From Longispora fulva (GTDB lineage Bacteria; Actinomycetota; Actinomycetes; Mycobacteriales; Micromonosporaceae): a stretch of 64,000 nucleotides of DNA. Below are positions 50,352 to 63,058 of the stretch, piece after piece. The DNA lies in assembly GCF_015751905.1 (NCBI RefSeq), contig NZ_JADOUF010000001.1, positions 1,550,001 to 1,614,000 on the forward strand, written 5' to 3'. Every line of letters starts with the position of its first letter. The stretch's first letter is position 1. The position numbers and the translations under genes are program-made. The notes beneath the pieces were generated by a model. That model ran no database searches. It saw only the letters and a list, made by a program, of their open reading frames with translations, and was not told where the DNA came from.

Positions 50352-50517
50352 CGACACATCACCCACGATTCAAGATCGATGGGGCTGAGCCTAGCGGTGG
50401 CCGATCTTCCGGACCAGTGCCGTGTGGAGGGAATCTGTAGCGGCCCTGGAGGACCGGACAGCAGGCTGGGCGCGCCCCCGCGCAGCAGCGGAACCCGCGC
50501 GAAAGGAGCCCTTCGTG

Positions 50518-50545
50518 GGGCCCGCCGTCCCCCGTCGGCGGGCCC
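50518..50545 (-). terminator. Hairpin downstream of the broken hrpB
   Basis: Perfect 10-bp stem GGGCCCGCCG / CGGCGGGCCC with loop TCCCCCGT, 8 bp beyond the hrpB stop. The remaining 150 bp up to the SARP start hold no recognisable element. Confidence 0.6.
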
Positions 50546-50553
50546 GCGGCACG

Positions 50554-52721
50554 TCACTTCCGGGGCGTCACCCGGCGGGTCGGCGGTGCCGTCGTCGGGT
50601 CCTCCGGCCACGGATGCCGCGGATAGCGCCCCCGCAACTCACCCCTCACCTGCGGGTACGCGTTCCGCCAGAACGACGGCAGGTCGCCGGTGACCGCGAC
50701 CGGCCGCCCGGCGGGGGACAGCAGGTGCAGGACCACCGGCACCCGACCCTCGGCCACCGTCGGCGACGCGGCCCAGCCGAACACCTCCTGCACCTTCACG
50801 GCGAGCACCGGGGCCGCCGGGTCGGCGTAGTCGAGCCGGACCATCGATCCACTGGGGACGGCGAGCCGCTCCGGCACCACCTGGTCGAGGCGGGCGGCCT
50901 GTGCCCACGGCACCAGGCGGCGCAGCGCCGAGGCCACGTCGGTCCGGGCGAGCTGGGCCCGCCGGACGGCCTTGCGCAGCTCCGGTCCGAGCCACTCGGC
51001 GGCCCGGTCGAGCAGCGTCGCGTCGTCCACGGCCGGCCACGGTTCCCCCAGCGCGCGGTGGCAGCAGGCGAGCCGGTCCCGCAGTCCCCGGGCCGTCGGC
51101 GACCAGTCGAGCAGGCCCAGGCCCTCCCTGCGCAGTCCGGTGAGCAGCGCATCGGCGACCAGTTCCCGGTCGGGCGCCGTCAGCGGGCGTTCCACCAGGA
51201 CGATCGCGCCCAGGCGCTCCACCTGGCGGGCGAGGACGTCGCCGTCGGTCCAGGTGACCTGCTCCTCGGTGCGCACCATCGGGCCGCCCAGCTCGCGGGC
51301 GGTCGCCTCGTCGAGCGGGGCGGCCAGCCGGATCCTGGCGGACGCGCGGCCGGTGGGCCGGTCCGCGGTGGCCACGGCGAGCCACGGCAGGCCGGTGAGC
51401 GGGGAGCCTTCGGCGAGTTCGGCGCCGGTGCCGCCGGCCATCAGGTACTCGCGGCCGCCGGCCCGGCGCAGCTTCGCCAGCCGCTCGGGGAACGCGAGCC
51501 CCACGACGATCCCGGCCGCCGTCTCGTCGGGGATCCAACCCTGTCCGGCGGCTGGTTCCCGGCCGCCGTGGATGCCGCTGCCACGGGAGGCCTTGCCGCC
51601 CGGCGGGGTCGTGCTCCGGTCCGGCAGCAGCCGGCGGGTCTCGTCGCGCCAGCGGGCCGTCGCCGCCCGGTCCACATTGTCCCGCAGCCGCCGCCAGTCC
51701 GCCGCCAGGTCGTCGGTCGTGTGCGCCTCCTCCGTCAGCAGCGCCACCACCTCGGCCGCCGGCCGGTGACCAGCGCGCCCAACCCCCGGGCCAGGTCGAT
51801 CCGGGGCGCACGGGCCAGGCCGGCGTCCACCACGATCCGCACCCCGGGCACGGTGAGGCTGCTCTCGGCCACGGCACTGGCGAGCACGACGCGGCGGCGG
51901 GTGCCGGGTCGCAGCACGGCGTCCTGGGTGCCGGCCCCCTGCCGCCCGTGCAACGTCAGCACCTCCACCGGCCCGCCGTAGGGGTCCGTGAGGCCCGACA
52001 GCCGGCCGGCGACGGCCGCGATCTCGCCGGCCCCGGGCAGGAAGACGAGCACGTCGCCCTCCGCCTCGCGCAGCGCCCGGCGCACGGTGGCCGCCACGTG
52101 GTCCAGGAGCCGCGGGTCGACCCGCAGCCCGTGCGGTGGCGGCAGCGGTCGGTCCGGGGGACACCACACGGTGGTGACCGGGTGCAGCGCCGCGTCGGCG
52201 GAGACCACCGGCCCGCCGACCACCCGGGCCAGCCGGTCCGCCTCTGCGGTCGCGGACGTCGCCAGCAGCCACAGGTCCGGGCGCAACGCCGCCCGGACGT
52301 CCACGGCGAACGCCAACGCCAGGTCGGTGTCCAGGTGCCGCTCGTGGCACTCGTCGAGCATCACGGCGCCGACCCCGGGCAGTTCGGGGTCGCGGGCGAG
52401 CCGGCGGACCAGTACCCCTGTGGTGACGACCTCGATCCGGGTCCGGGGGCCGACCCGGCGGTCGCCGCGCACCGCGTACCCGACGGTGTCGCCGACGTCC
52501 TCGCCCAGCAGGGCGGCCATCCGGCGCGCCGCGGCCCGGGCGGCCACCCGGCGGGGTTCGGCCACCACCACGGTGCCGGTGACGTGTTCGGCGAGGGCGA
52601 GGGGCACCACGGTCGTCTTGCCGGTGCCGGGCGGGGCGACCAGTACCCCCGCGTGGTGTTCGGCCAACACTGCGAGCAGCGACGGGAGCACGGCCCCGAT
52701 GGGCAGATCGGTGCGCAGCAT
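50554..52721 (-). pseudogene. hrpB: hrpB ATP-dependent helicase with internal deletion and frameshift
   Basis: The 5' part (52721 to 51735) encodes the RecA1 and RecA2 start of Hrp[15 protein letters not shown] (Walker A), [22 protein letters not shown] (DEAH), [11 protein letters not shown] and [20 protein letters not shown]. After [12 protein letters not shown] it shifts frame and stops at 51735. The other frame picks up at [10 protein letters not shown] and continues to 50554 through the HrpB C-terminal domain ([28 protein letters not shown]). The stretch that should lie between them, with the QRAGRAGR motif VI and the winged-helix part, is absent. So about 150-200 codons were lost at about 51765 and the reading frame was broken. 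Motif VI is needed for ATP hydrolysis, so the gene is probably dead. Confidence 0.8.
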
Positions 52722-52860
52722 CCCGACAGCTTCGCACGGCCCGACGTCGACCCGGCCGGACTCCGCCCGGGCGTCGGTCACCGGGAACGTCCACCCGGCG
52801 TTTCATGATCGAACCCCGGCAACGGCCCCGGTGCGCGATGCGCCCGCTTACGATGCGAGC

Positions 52861-53247
52861 ATGAGCGGAAAAGTAGTACATTTCGAGATTCCAGCCGACG
52901 ATCTGGAACGCGCCCAGTCCTTCTACGCCGGAGCCTTCGGCTGGAACCTGGACCCGATGCCCGACTACGGCTACACCATGGTCCGCACGGTCGACACGGA
53001 CGAACAGGGCATGCCCAAGGAACCCGGCGCCATCAACGGCGGCATGGCGAAACGGAAGGCTCCCCTGACGAGTCCGGTGCTGACCATCGACGTCGAGGAC
53101 ATCGACACGGCGCTGGAGAAGGTCACCGAGCTGGGCGGGAAGGTCCTGGAGGGCCGCCAGGAGGTGATGGGGATGGGGTTCACGGGCTACTTCGCCGACA
53201 CCGAGGGCAATACGATCGGCCTCTGGCAGAACGCCACGCCCGCCTGA
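52861..53247 (+). CDS. VOC (glyoxalase/bleomycin resistance-like) protein
   Basis: A 128-residue single VOC domain: [27 protein letters not shown] at the start, a Gly/Met-rich middle and [20 protein letters not shown] at the end. The metal-type His and Glu positions are partly kept ([15 protein letters not shown]). This subfamily is abundant in actinobacteria and usually of unknown substrate. The ATG lies 6 nt behind TACGAT (52849-52854), so a leaderless message is likely. It is convergent with the TetR gene, 8 bp away. Confidence 0.85.
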   Translation: MSGKVVHFEIPADDLERAQSFYAGAFGWNLDPMPDYGYTMVRTVDTDEQGMPKEPGAINGGMAKRKAPLTSPVLTIDVEDIDTALEKVTELGGKVLEGRQEVMGMGFTGYFADTEGNTIGLWQNATPA

Positions 53248-53255
53248 CGGGTACG

Positions 53256-53861
53256 TCAGTCCTCAACCCGGCCGTAGATCGCCCTGCGCACGATCGTGAC
53301 CAGGGTGTCCACCGTCTCGTCCGGGTCCGCGCCGCTGTCCCCGGCCAGCACGGCGTACTTCATCACCAGGAGGGTCCTGGCCAGGACGTCGGCGGGCGGC
53401 CCTGGCGGGGCGAGGCCGGCCGCGCGGTCCCGGGTGATTCGGGCACTGGCCTGGCGCACTCCGTCGGAGACCAGCCGCTCGCGGAGTTCAGCGAAGGCCG
53501 GTTCCGGGTCGGGGGCCGTCATGACCTGCCGGAGCAGCGCGCCGTGGGTCCGCCAAAGCCGGGCGCTCGTGGCCATGGTGCGGCGCAGCGACTCGACGCC
53601 CGAGCCCTGGCCGTCGAGCCACTCGGCGCTCTCGCGGTGCATCTCCTCGGCGATCTCACCCATCAGGTGGGTGACGACGGCGGCTAGGGAGTCGAAGTAG
53701 AAGTAGAACGACGAGCGGGAGATGCCCGCCGCGCGGGCGATCTCGTCGATCGTGATCTGGCGGAGCGGCTTGTCCTCGACCAGGCGCCGGGTGGCGGCGA
53801 GGATGTCGAGCTCGCGCTGGTCGCCCTTGCTCAGTCCGCGTCGCCGCCGTCCCGGTTCCAT
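53256..53861 (-). CDS. TetR-family repressor of the adjacent DHA2 exporter
   Basis: A 201-residue TetR regulator: helix-turn-helix at about 15-60 ([44 protein letters not shown] in parts), ligand domain after it. The chosen ATG is 7 nt downstream of TAGCAT on this strand (leaderless); GTG 53879 would add six residues. It is divergent from the DHA2-family MFS gene, and two palindromes with TCGACA/TGTCGA arms lie between them. The usual logic is repression of both genes until a drug-like ligand binds. Confidence 0.88.
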   Translation of the reverse strand: MEPGRRRRGLSKGDQRELDILAATRRLVEDKPLRQITIDEIARAAGISRSSFYFYFDSLAAVVTHLMGEIAEEMHRESAEWLDGQGSGVESLRRTMATSARLWRTHGALLRQVMTAPDPEPAFAELRERLVSDGVRQASARITRDRAAGLAPPGPPADVLARTLLVMKYAVLAGDSGADPDETVDTLVTIVRRAIYGRVED

Positions 53862-53883
53862 CCGGTCGATGCTACCCACGTTC

Positions 53884-53898
53884 TCGACACAGTGTCGA
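53884..53898. promoter_or_regulatory. Palindromic operator 1 for TetR
   Basis: TCGACACAGTGTCGA, a perfect 15-bp palindrome around a central A. It lies 23 bp upstream of the TetR start. Confidence 0.65.
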
Positions 53899-53917
53899 CG
53901 ATCACCGACGACAATAA

Positions 53918-53932
53918 TCGACAGTGTGTCGA
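53918..53932. promoter_or_regulatory. Palindromic operator 2 for TetR
   Basis: TCGACA-GTG-TGTCGA, the same half-sites as operator 1, with centres 34 bp apart (just over three helical turns). It lies 48 bp before the exporter start. Confidence 0.65.
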
Positions 53933-53980
53933 TTCTGTGCGACGGTGGATTCTTCCCCGACTCCGCTCTGACCAGAATCG

Positions 53981-55477
53981 ATGCGCACCATGCCCCAGCA
54001 GCACAAACCCCGGCCCGAGGGCCTGATCCTGTTCGCGCTCGGTCTCGGCGCCATGATCGTCTCGATGATGCAGACCCTGGTCGTCCCGATCCTGGGCACC
54101 ATCGGCCACCGGCTGCACGCCAGCTCCACGGACGTCAGCTGGGTGCTCACCGCGAACCTGCTCGCCGCCGCCGTGCTGACCCCGCTGCTCGGCCGGCTCG
54201 GCGACCAGCTGGGCAAGAAGAAGGTGCTGGTCGCCAGCATGATCGTCCTGGTAGCCGGCTCGCTGCTGGCCGCGACCACCAGCTCGCTGGGCCTGTTGAT
54301 CACGGCCCGGGCGCTGCAGGGCGTCGGTACCGCCATCTTCCCGCTCGCGATCGGCATCGCCCGCGACGAGATCCGGCCCGCGAAGCTGCCCGGAGCGATG
54401 GCGCTGATCAGCGCGACGCTGTCCGTCGGCGGCGGGGTGGGCCTGGTCGCCACCGGCCTGCTCATCCAGGGTGACAACCCCGACTACCACCGGGTGTTCT
54501 GGCTCGCCACCGCCCTCGCAGCCCTGGCCCTTGTCGCCGTCGTGGCCCTCGTGCCGGCCGGTACCCGGGCCAAGGTCGCCAGCCGGGTCGACTGGCTCGG
54601 GGCCGCGACCCTCGGCGCGACGCTGGTCGCACTGCTCCTGCCGCTGTCGCAGGGCAACAGCTGGGGCTGGACCTCCGCGCGCACCCTGGGCCTGTTCGCC
54701 GCCTCCGTCGTCCTCGCCGGCCTGTGGGTGCTCGTCGAGCGCCGGGTGGCCGCGCCGCTGGTCGACCTGCGGATGTTCGCCCGCCGTCAGGTCGCGATGA
54801 CCAACATCGCCGCCCTGCTGTTCGGCTTCGCGATGTTCGGGATGTTCATCGGGGCCTCGACCATGGTGCAGATCCCGCACGCGCTGGCCGGGTACGGCTT
54901 CGGGGCGACGGTGCTGCGCGCGGCCGTCGAGTACCTGCTGCCCAGCTCCCTGGTCAGCGTGCTCGCCGCACCCCTGGGCGGCCTGCTCGTCCGCCGGATC
55001 GGGGCCAAGGCCGTCCTCGCGCTCGGCACGGTCACCGGCGTCGTCGGGTTCAGCTCGTTCGCCCTGTGGCACGAGAAGTCCTGGCAGGTGATCGCCGCCG
55101 TGATGATCTCCGGAGTGGCCATCTCCCTCGGGTACGCGGCCATGCCGGCCCTCATCGTCGCCGCCGTGCCCGTCGAGCAGACCGGCATCGCCAACGGGCT
55201 CAACTCCATCGCCCGGACCGTCGGCAGCTCCGTCGCCAGCGCCGTCGTGACCACGCTGCTCACGTCGCGGCTGGTCGTGCACAAGCCGTTCCCGCCACTG
55301 CCCGCCGAGTCGGGCTTCACGCTGACGTTCTGGCTGTGCGCCGGGGCCTGCGCGCTCGCTGCCCTCGTGACCCTGATCGGGGTACGCGGCAACACGCACT
55401 CCGAACCGCCGCACGTCGTGGCGCTCAACGACGTGGAGGCGCTCCCGGAGCTCGCCGGCGCCGGTCGGAAGATCTGA
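53981..55477 (+). CDS. DHA2-family MFS drug exporter
   Basis: A 498-residue major facilitator with about 14 hydrophobic helices. It has the DHA2 signatures LTANLLAAAVLTPLLGRLGDQLGKKKVL (motif A) and LQGVGTAIFPLAIGIARDE (motif C region). The second half includes PALIVAAVPVEQTGIANGLNSIARTVGSSVASA, typical of EmrB/QacA. It would export cationic or hydrophobic compounds with proton antiport. ATG 53981 is used; ATG 53990 is equally possible. Controlled by the divergent TetR and twin palindromes. Confidence 0.88.
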   Translation: MRTMPQQHKPRPEGLILFALGLGAMIVSMMQTLVVPILGTIGHRLHASSTDVSWVLTANLLAAAVLTPLLGRLGDQLGKKKVLVASMIVLVAGSLLAATTSSLGLLITARALQGVGTAIFPLAIGIARDEIRPAKLPGAMALISATLSVGGGVGLVATGLLIQGDNPDYHRVFWLATALAALALVAVVALVPAGTRAKVASRVDWLGAATLGATLVALLLPLSQGNSWGWTSARTLGLFAASVVLAGLWVLVERRVAAPLVDLRMFARRQVAMTNIAALLFGFAMFGMFIGASTMVQIPHALAGYGFGATVLRAAVEYLLPSSLVSVLAAPLGGLLVRRIGAKAVLALGTVTGVVGFSSFALWHEKSWQVIAAVMISGVAISLGYAAMPALIVAAVPVEQTGIANGLNSIARTVGSSVASAVVTTLLTSRLVVHKPFPPLPAESGFTLTFWLCAGACALAALVTLIGVRGNTHSEPPHVVALNDVEALPELAGAGRKI

Positions 55478-55579
55478 CGACGTCGAGCCGCCGGCACGGG
55501 CCGCCACGTGACCCGGCCGGCGGTGGAGTGGGTGCACACCCTCGCCGGGTTCCTCGCGGACCACTTCCTGGCCTGGGGA

Positions 55580-57538
55580 TCAGCCCACCCCGATCTCGCG
55601 CATCGCCTCCTCGAAGCGGCGCAGCGCGCGGCGGGCCTCCCCGTGCCGGCCGCTGTCCCGCAGCAGCCGGAGCAGGAACCGGTGACACCGCTCGTCGTAC
55701 GGATCGATCGCCAGCGACCGGTGCACGTACCGGATCGCCTCGTCCGGCGGGCTGATCTCGGCGAGGACCGTCAAAACCCGCAGGTACACGCTGCGCGCCT
55801 CCTCCCGCAGCGGCACCGACCACTCGTCGTACGGCTCGTCGGCCAGGAAGTCCCCGCCGTACAACCGCTCGGCCTCCGTGAGGACCCGGCCAGCCTCGGC
55901 GAGGTCGCCGCGCTCGTGGGCGGCCAGCCCCCGCCCCGCGTCGGTGAGAAACACGTCCACGTCCAGCCACAGCCGGGACGGGTCGACGGCGGCGCTGGCC
56001 CGGTCCACGCGGAGGAAACCGCTGGTCCGGTCCGGGTCGAGCTGGCCGCGCAGCCCGGACAGCTCCGTGGACAGCCGGTGTCCGACGTCCCCGGGGCCGC
56101 TCGCGCCCCACAGCAGCTCGGTCAGCTCCTCCCGGGGCACCGGCCGGCCGCGCCGGGCGAGCAGGATCCGTAGCAGGTCGCGTGCCTTACGGCTCGGCCA
56201 GCTGACCGGCGGCGCGCCCCGCCCGCCGGCCCGGACCTCGAACCGGCCGAGGGTGCGGATCACGATCGGCTCCGCGCCGGGCTCGCACAGCCCGGCCGCG
56301 ACCAGCCGGTGCCGGGCCCGGCGGCCCTCCGAGCGCTCCTCGTCGGTCGCGCCGGGCAGACCGGCCAGTTCGACGGCCATCCGGTCGGCGTCGCCGGTCG
56401 CCCCGGCTTCGGCCCAGATCGACCGGGCCTCGGTGAGGGCGGCGTGCCGGGCGGCCGGGTCGGCGGCGAGCGCGGACCGGAGTTCGAGGGCGTCGGCCAG
56501 GCCCGCGCGGTCGCGGTGCCGGCGGGCGATCCCCTCCGCACGGGTGACGGCGGCCATGGCCTGGTCGGGGCGTCCCGCCGACCGTTCGACCCGGGCCGTG
56601 GACAGTTCCGCGACCCCGAGGAGGCGGCCCACGGCCCGGCTGGCGGCGTTCTCGGCCAGGGCGGCGGCCACCTCCGGCTCGGAATCGGCGAGCAACAGGA
56701 CCAGACCGGCCGTGGCGGGGACGATGCCCTGCAGGTCCGCGCACGACTCCGAGATCCGCAGCGCCTCCTCGTGCGCCGTCCGGGCCAGGGTGGGCCGGCC
56801 CTGGCGGCGGTAGACCTCGCCGAGCCCGTTCAGCGCGTACGCGGCGGCCGCGTCCCCGGTGTTCTGGCACAGGGTGAGCGCGATCTGGAACCGCTCGACC
56901 GCCTCGTCCAGCACGCCCAGCCGGAGGAGCGCCTGCGCGTGGTTGGACACCGCCACTACCAGGTACGCGGGGGTGCCCGCCAGCTCGGCCGCCGCGGTGG
57001 CCACCTCGGCGGCCTCTCTGGCCGTGGCGTACGCGGCGACCTCCAGCGCCTGGGACGCCTGGTTCGTCCGGATCCTGGCGATCTGCCGCCGGTCGCCGGC
57101 CCGCTCGGCGTGCACGAGGGCCCGGCGGTAGTGGAACTGGTTCGCGCCCCGGTCCCCGAGGCGCTCGGCGTGCAGGGCCGAGGCGACGTGCGCGGCGGCC
57201 AGCGCCCGTTCGCAGCCGGCCGCCGTCGCGATCCGCAGCGCCCGGGCGGCCAGATCGCCGCAGCCCGGCACGTCGCCGACGGCCCACCGGGCGGTGGCGC
57301 TCCACGCGGCCAGCTGGGCCTCGTCGCCGGTGTTCTCCGTCGGGTACGCCCCGCGGTCGAGGATCTCCGTCGCGGTGGCGAGCCGGCCGGCGAGGTAGTG
57401 CACCATGCCGAGCCGCCATGCGAGCCCGGGCGGGAGGGGGCCGGTCGGACCGGCCAGCGCCGCGAGGACCGCCAGCGCGGCCTCGGGCTCGGCGTCGGCC
57501 AGTTCCTCGGCGTGCAGCAGCGGCTCCCGCTCGCCCAT
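55580..57538 (-). CDS. TPR regulator with C-terminal winged helix and BTAD
   Basis: A 652-residue protein with the domain order reversed from a classical SARP. TPR-like repeats cover about 1-420 (for example DEAVERFQIALTLCQNTGDAAAAYALNGLGEVYRRQGR). Then comes a winged helix (about 425-515: IRTLGRFEVRAGGRGAPPVSWPSRKARDLLRILLARRGR) and a BTAD (about 530-650: EEARSVYLRVLTVLAEISPPDEAIRYVHRSLAIDPYDERCHRFLLRLL). It probably senses a protein or peptide through the TPR part. ATG 57538 has GGGGAG at good spacing; in-frame starts up to 57679 exist but would overlap the next gene's promoter. It is divergent from a secreted protein gene. Confidence 0.8.
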   Translation of the reverse strand: MGEREPLLHAEELADAEPEAALAVLAALAGPTGPLPPGLAWRLGMVHYLAGRLATATEILDRGAYPTENTGDEAQLAAWSATARWAVGDVPGCGDLAARALRIATAAGCERALAAAHVASALHAERLGDRGANQFHYRRALVHAERAGDRRQIARIRTNQASQALEVAAYATAREAAEVATAAAELAGTPAYLVVAVSNHAQALLRLGVLDEAVERFQIALTLCQNTGDAAAAYALNGLGEVYRRQGRPTLARTAHEEALRISESCADLQGIVPATAGLVLLLADSEPEVAAALAENAASRAVGRLLGVAELSTARVERSAGRPDQAMAAVTRAEGIARRHRDRAGLADALELRSALAADPAARHAALTEARSIWAEAGATGDADRMAVELAGLPGATDEERSEGRRARHRLVAAGLCEPGAEPIVIRTLGRFEVRAGGRGAPPVSWPSRKARDLLRILLARRGRPVPREELTELLWGASGPGDVGHRLSTELSGLRGQLDPDRTSGFLRVDRASAAVDPSRLWLDVDVFLTDAGRGLAAHERGDLAEAGRVLTEAERLYGGDFLADEPYDEWSVPLREEARSVYLRVLTVLAEISPPDEAIRYVHRSLAIDPYDERCHRFLLRLLRDSGRHGEARRALRRFEEAMREIGVG

Positions 57539-57659
57539 CACACTCCCCGTCCGTGCTCGTCCGGGTTCGGATCCCGTTCGGACTTCTCCCGGAGGTTCCC
57601 ACTCATGCTCGTCCGTGGGTGCCGGCATGGCATCGAAAGTATCGGAAGAAGGACTCCAC

Positions 57660-58247
57660 ATGCGAGGACGAACTCTCACACCACGAATCGCCCGAATGTT
57701 CGCGGCGTTGGCGATGGTCCTGGCCGGCCTGTTCGTGGCCGTCGGCCCGGCCCAGCCGGCGCAGGCCGGCTCGCCCTGCGTTCCGCTCTACGACAGGTGG
57801 GGCCGCATCGTCGGCTGGGACTGTCCACCGCAGCTCTGGGACCCCTGGGGCTGGAACCGCCCGGACCCGCCCTGCTTCTGCCCGGACTGGGTGATCGAGT
57901 GGCGGGACCTGATCGACCCCGAGCGTTTCCTGACCGACCTGAACGAGGGCCTGAGCCGGGAACGGATGGGTGACACCGCCGGGGCGCTGGACGTGCTGAC
58001 CCAGTCCGCCAAGGAACTGCAGGGCAACCAGTTGACGTTCGGCTCGGTGGGCCAGTTCTACGCCGAGGAGGGCGTCTACAAGGAGGGCCAGGACGACGCG
58101 CTCGCCGACGCCGGGTACCTCATCGCCTCCGGCGAGCGCTACCTGCAGAAGGCGATGGTCGACGAGCAGAACGCCGGCTACTACAACCGGCTGGCCATGA
58201 ACCGGTTCGACAAGGCGATCAGCCGACTGATGGAACGGCGGCAGTAG
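57660..58247 (+). CDS. Secreted Trp/Pro/Cys-rich protein of unknown function
   Basis: A 195-residue protein with a signal peptide (MRGRTLTPRIARMFAALAMVLAGLFVAVGPAQPAQA). The N-terminal mature part is rich in Trp, Pro, Asp and Cys (SPCVPLYDRWGRIVGWDCPP, RPDPPCFCPDWVIEWRD), with four cysteines likely paired outside the cell. The rest (about 95-195) is helical, with TPR-like spacing (LNEGLSRERMGDTAGALDVLTQSAKEL; ALADAGYLIASGERYLQKAM). I do not recognise the family. The ATG follows GAAGAAGGA. Its divergence from a TPR-BTAD regulator suggests regulation by that protein. Confidence 0.75.
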   Translation: MRGRTLTPRIARMFAALAMVLAGLFVAVGPAQPAQAGSPCVPLYDRWGRIVGWDCPPQLWDPWGWNRPDPPCFCPDWVIEWRDLIDPERFLTDLNEGLSRERMGDTAGALDVLTQSAKELQGNQLTFGSVGQFYAEEGVYKEGQDDALADAGYLIASGERYLQKAMVDEQNAGYYNRLAMNRFDKAISRLMERRQ

Positions 58248-58282
58248 CCGCCGGCCGGTGGCCGCGGCGGTGCGGGACCCTG

Positions 58283-58317
58283 CCGGTCCACCCGCCGCGG
58301 CCCCCGCGGTGGACCGG
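58283..58317 (+). terminator. Hairpin between the secreted protein and GlyRS genes
   Basis: CCGGTCCACC (58283-58292) and GGTGGACCGG (58308-58317), a perfect 10-bp stem with a GC-rich 15-nt loop. It lies 36 bp after the secreted-protein stop. A TAGGCT hexamer follows (about 58344) and may be the GlyRS -10 element. Confidence 0.6.
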
Positions 58318-58393
58318 GGAGCAGGGGGCGCGGCGGTCGAGGATAGGCTGAAAGGGCTGCTCGCCGCCCGTACCCCATTGTGAGGTTTGTCCC

Positions 58394-61397
<3,004 letters not shown>

Positions 61398-61411
<14 letters not shown>

Positions 61412-62543
61412 CCCCACCCCACAGGTCGTCACGCCCGCCGTCCCCGGGTCGTTCCCGTGGAGCGTCCTGCACGACCGGCACCCGAAACTGGTGGCCGGCG
61501 TGCGCGATGCCCACCCCTACGGCCCGGACCAGCGCCGGGCCCTCGACGCGCTGGTCGCCGAGTCCCTGACCGGCGTGATCGCACGTCTGCCCGCCGACGC
61601 GCACGACGCGGCGCGGTGGGAGACCTGGGGCACCGGCCACTACGGCCGGCGCTGGTTCGACGTGCCCTTCCTGTTCGCCGAGAGCTACTTCTACCGCCGG
61701 ATCCTCGACGCCGTCGGCTATTTCGCTCCGGGTCCCTGGCAGGGCGTGGACCCGTACGCGTACCTGAAGTCGGCGGAGGCCCGCACCAGCTCCCCCTCGA
61801 CCGGTTCGCTGCGGGAGCTGCTGGTCGCGGCCGTCTGGGGCAACCGGGCGGACCTGAGTTTCCGGATCGGCCAGCACGGCGGGCCGGCCGACGAGGGCTC
61901 GCTCGTCGTGGACGACTCCGCGGCCCTGTGCGCGGCGCTGGAGGCCGGGCTGGGCCGGGAACTGTGCCTGGTCGCCGACAACGCCGGCGGCGAACTGCTC
62001 GCCGATCTCGCCCTCGTCGACCACCTGCTGGCCACGGGGCTGAGCGAGCGGGTGGCGGTGCACGTGAAGCCGTACCCGTACTTCGTGTCCGACGCCCTGG
62101 CCACCGATGTCGCCGAGTGCGTGTCCGTCCTGGACCCGGCGACGCGCGACCGGCTGCTGGCGGCCGCCGCCGAGGGCCGGTGGACGCTGCGCACCCACGA
62201 CTTCTACCGCGCGCCGCTGTCCTACCACCACGCGCCGGAGGATCTGCGGGCCGAGTGGTCGGCGGCGACCCTGACCGTGTTCAAGGGGGACCTGAACTAC
62301 CGCAGGCTGGTCGGCGACGCGCACTGGCCGGCGCTGACGCCGTTCGCGGACGTCGTCGAGTATTTCCCGGGGCCGGTGGCGGCGCTGCGTACCCTGAAAT
62401 GCGAGGTTGTCGTCGGTCTCGCGGCGGGGACCCTGGCGGCGCTGGACGCCTCGGGGGAGGAGTGGCGGGTGACCGGTGCGCACGGGTTGCTCCAGACGGC
62501 CGGCCTGGACAGCCGACCCGGATCCTCCCCGGCGCCCGGTTAG
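61398..62543 (+). CDS. ARMT1/DUF89 family damage-control phosphatase-like protein
   Basis: A 381-residue protein of the DUF89/ARMT1 metal-dependent phosphatase family. The metal motif is CLVADNAGGELLADLALVDHLL (Asp-Asn), followed by HVKPYPYFVSD and LTVFKGDLNYRRLVGD (Lys-Gly-Asp motif). Early blocks (DAARWETWGTGHYGRRWFDVPFLFAESYFYRRIL) are typical of bacterial members. Relatives remove phosphate from damaged sugar phosphates. GTG 61398 lies inside the GlyRS 3' end (14-bp overlap), so translation is coupled. Its last codons overlap the convergent lipoprotein gene by 4 bp. Confidence 0.85.
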
Positions 62544-63058
62544 CGGACGGGTGGAGGCGGCGTCGGCCCGGGGCACGCGGTGCCGAGCTTCTCGGTCAAA
62601 CCGCGCAACCGGTCGGACAGGCCGGTGTCCTGCCCGTGGTTGAGTTCCTTGTAGAGGTCGACGGACGCCGTGCGGTACTCGCCGGCCAGCCCGGTCAGCG
62701 CGCTCTTCAGTTTCGGGTCGACGGCGTGGCCGGCCTCGGTGTCGTACGCGGTCGCGAGGTCGGCCAGCGCCTGCGCGGCGGGTCGCTCGGCCTCCTCCGC
62801 GGCCTTGTCATCGTGACGGTCGACGGCGGCGTCGAACGCCTGCATGCTGGTGTTGAACGCTTTGAGCTGCATGACCATGGCCATTGCCGCGTTGCCGCAC
62901 ACGTCGCGCCGGTTGGTCACCGGGTCGACCGTCGGGCTGGGCGAGGCGCTGGCCGTGGGCCGCGCGCCACCGGCGGCCGGGGCGGCTCCGTCGTCACACC
63001 CACCGGCCGTGCCCAGCACCACGGCAGCCGCCACCACCGCGAACAGACGCCTCTTCAC
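62540..63058 (-). CDS. Secreted lipoprotein of unknown function
   Basis: A 172-residue protein with a short signal (VKRRLFAVVAAAVVLGTAGGC), where Cys is the lipid site. A Ser/Pro/Ala linker (about 24-45) and a mostly helical domain follow. It holds two further cysteines (VCGNAAM and GTACPG). GTG 63058 has GGGGAGGG upstream. The domain (MVMQLKAFNTSMQAFDAAVDRHDDKAAEE ... ELNHGQDTGLSDRLRGLTEKL) resembles small actinobacterial exported proteins but I cannot name a family. It is convergent with DUF89. Confidence 0.75.
   Translation of the reverse strand: MKRRLFAVVAAAVVLGTAGGCDDGAAPAAGGARPTASASPSPTVDPVTNRRDVCGNAAMAMVMQLKAFNTSMQAFDAAVDRHDDKAAEEAERPAAQALADLATAYDTEAGHAVDPKLKSALTGLAGEYRTASVDLYKELNHGQDTGLSDRLRGLTEKLGTACPGPTPPPPVR

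Noticed and set aside
58248-58393. T-box or glycine riboswitch before GlyRS
   Set aside because: No specifier loop, antiterminator or conserved T-box sequence was seen; the only structure is a terminator-like hairpin after the preceding gene.
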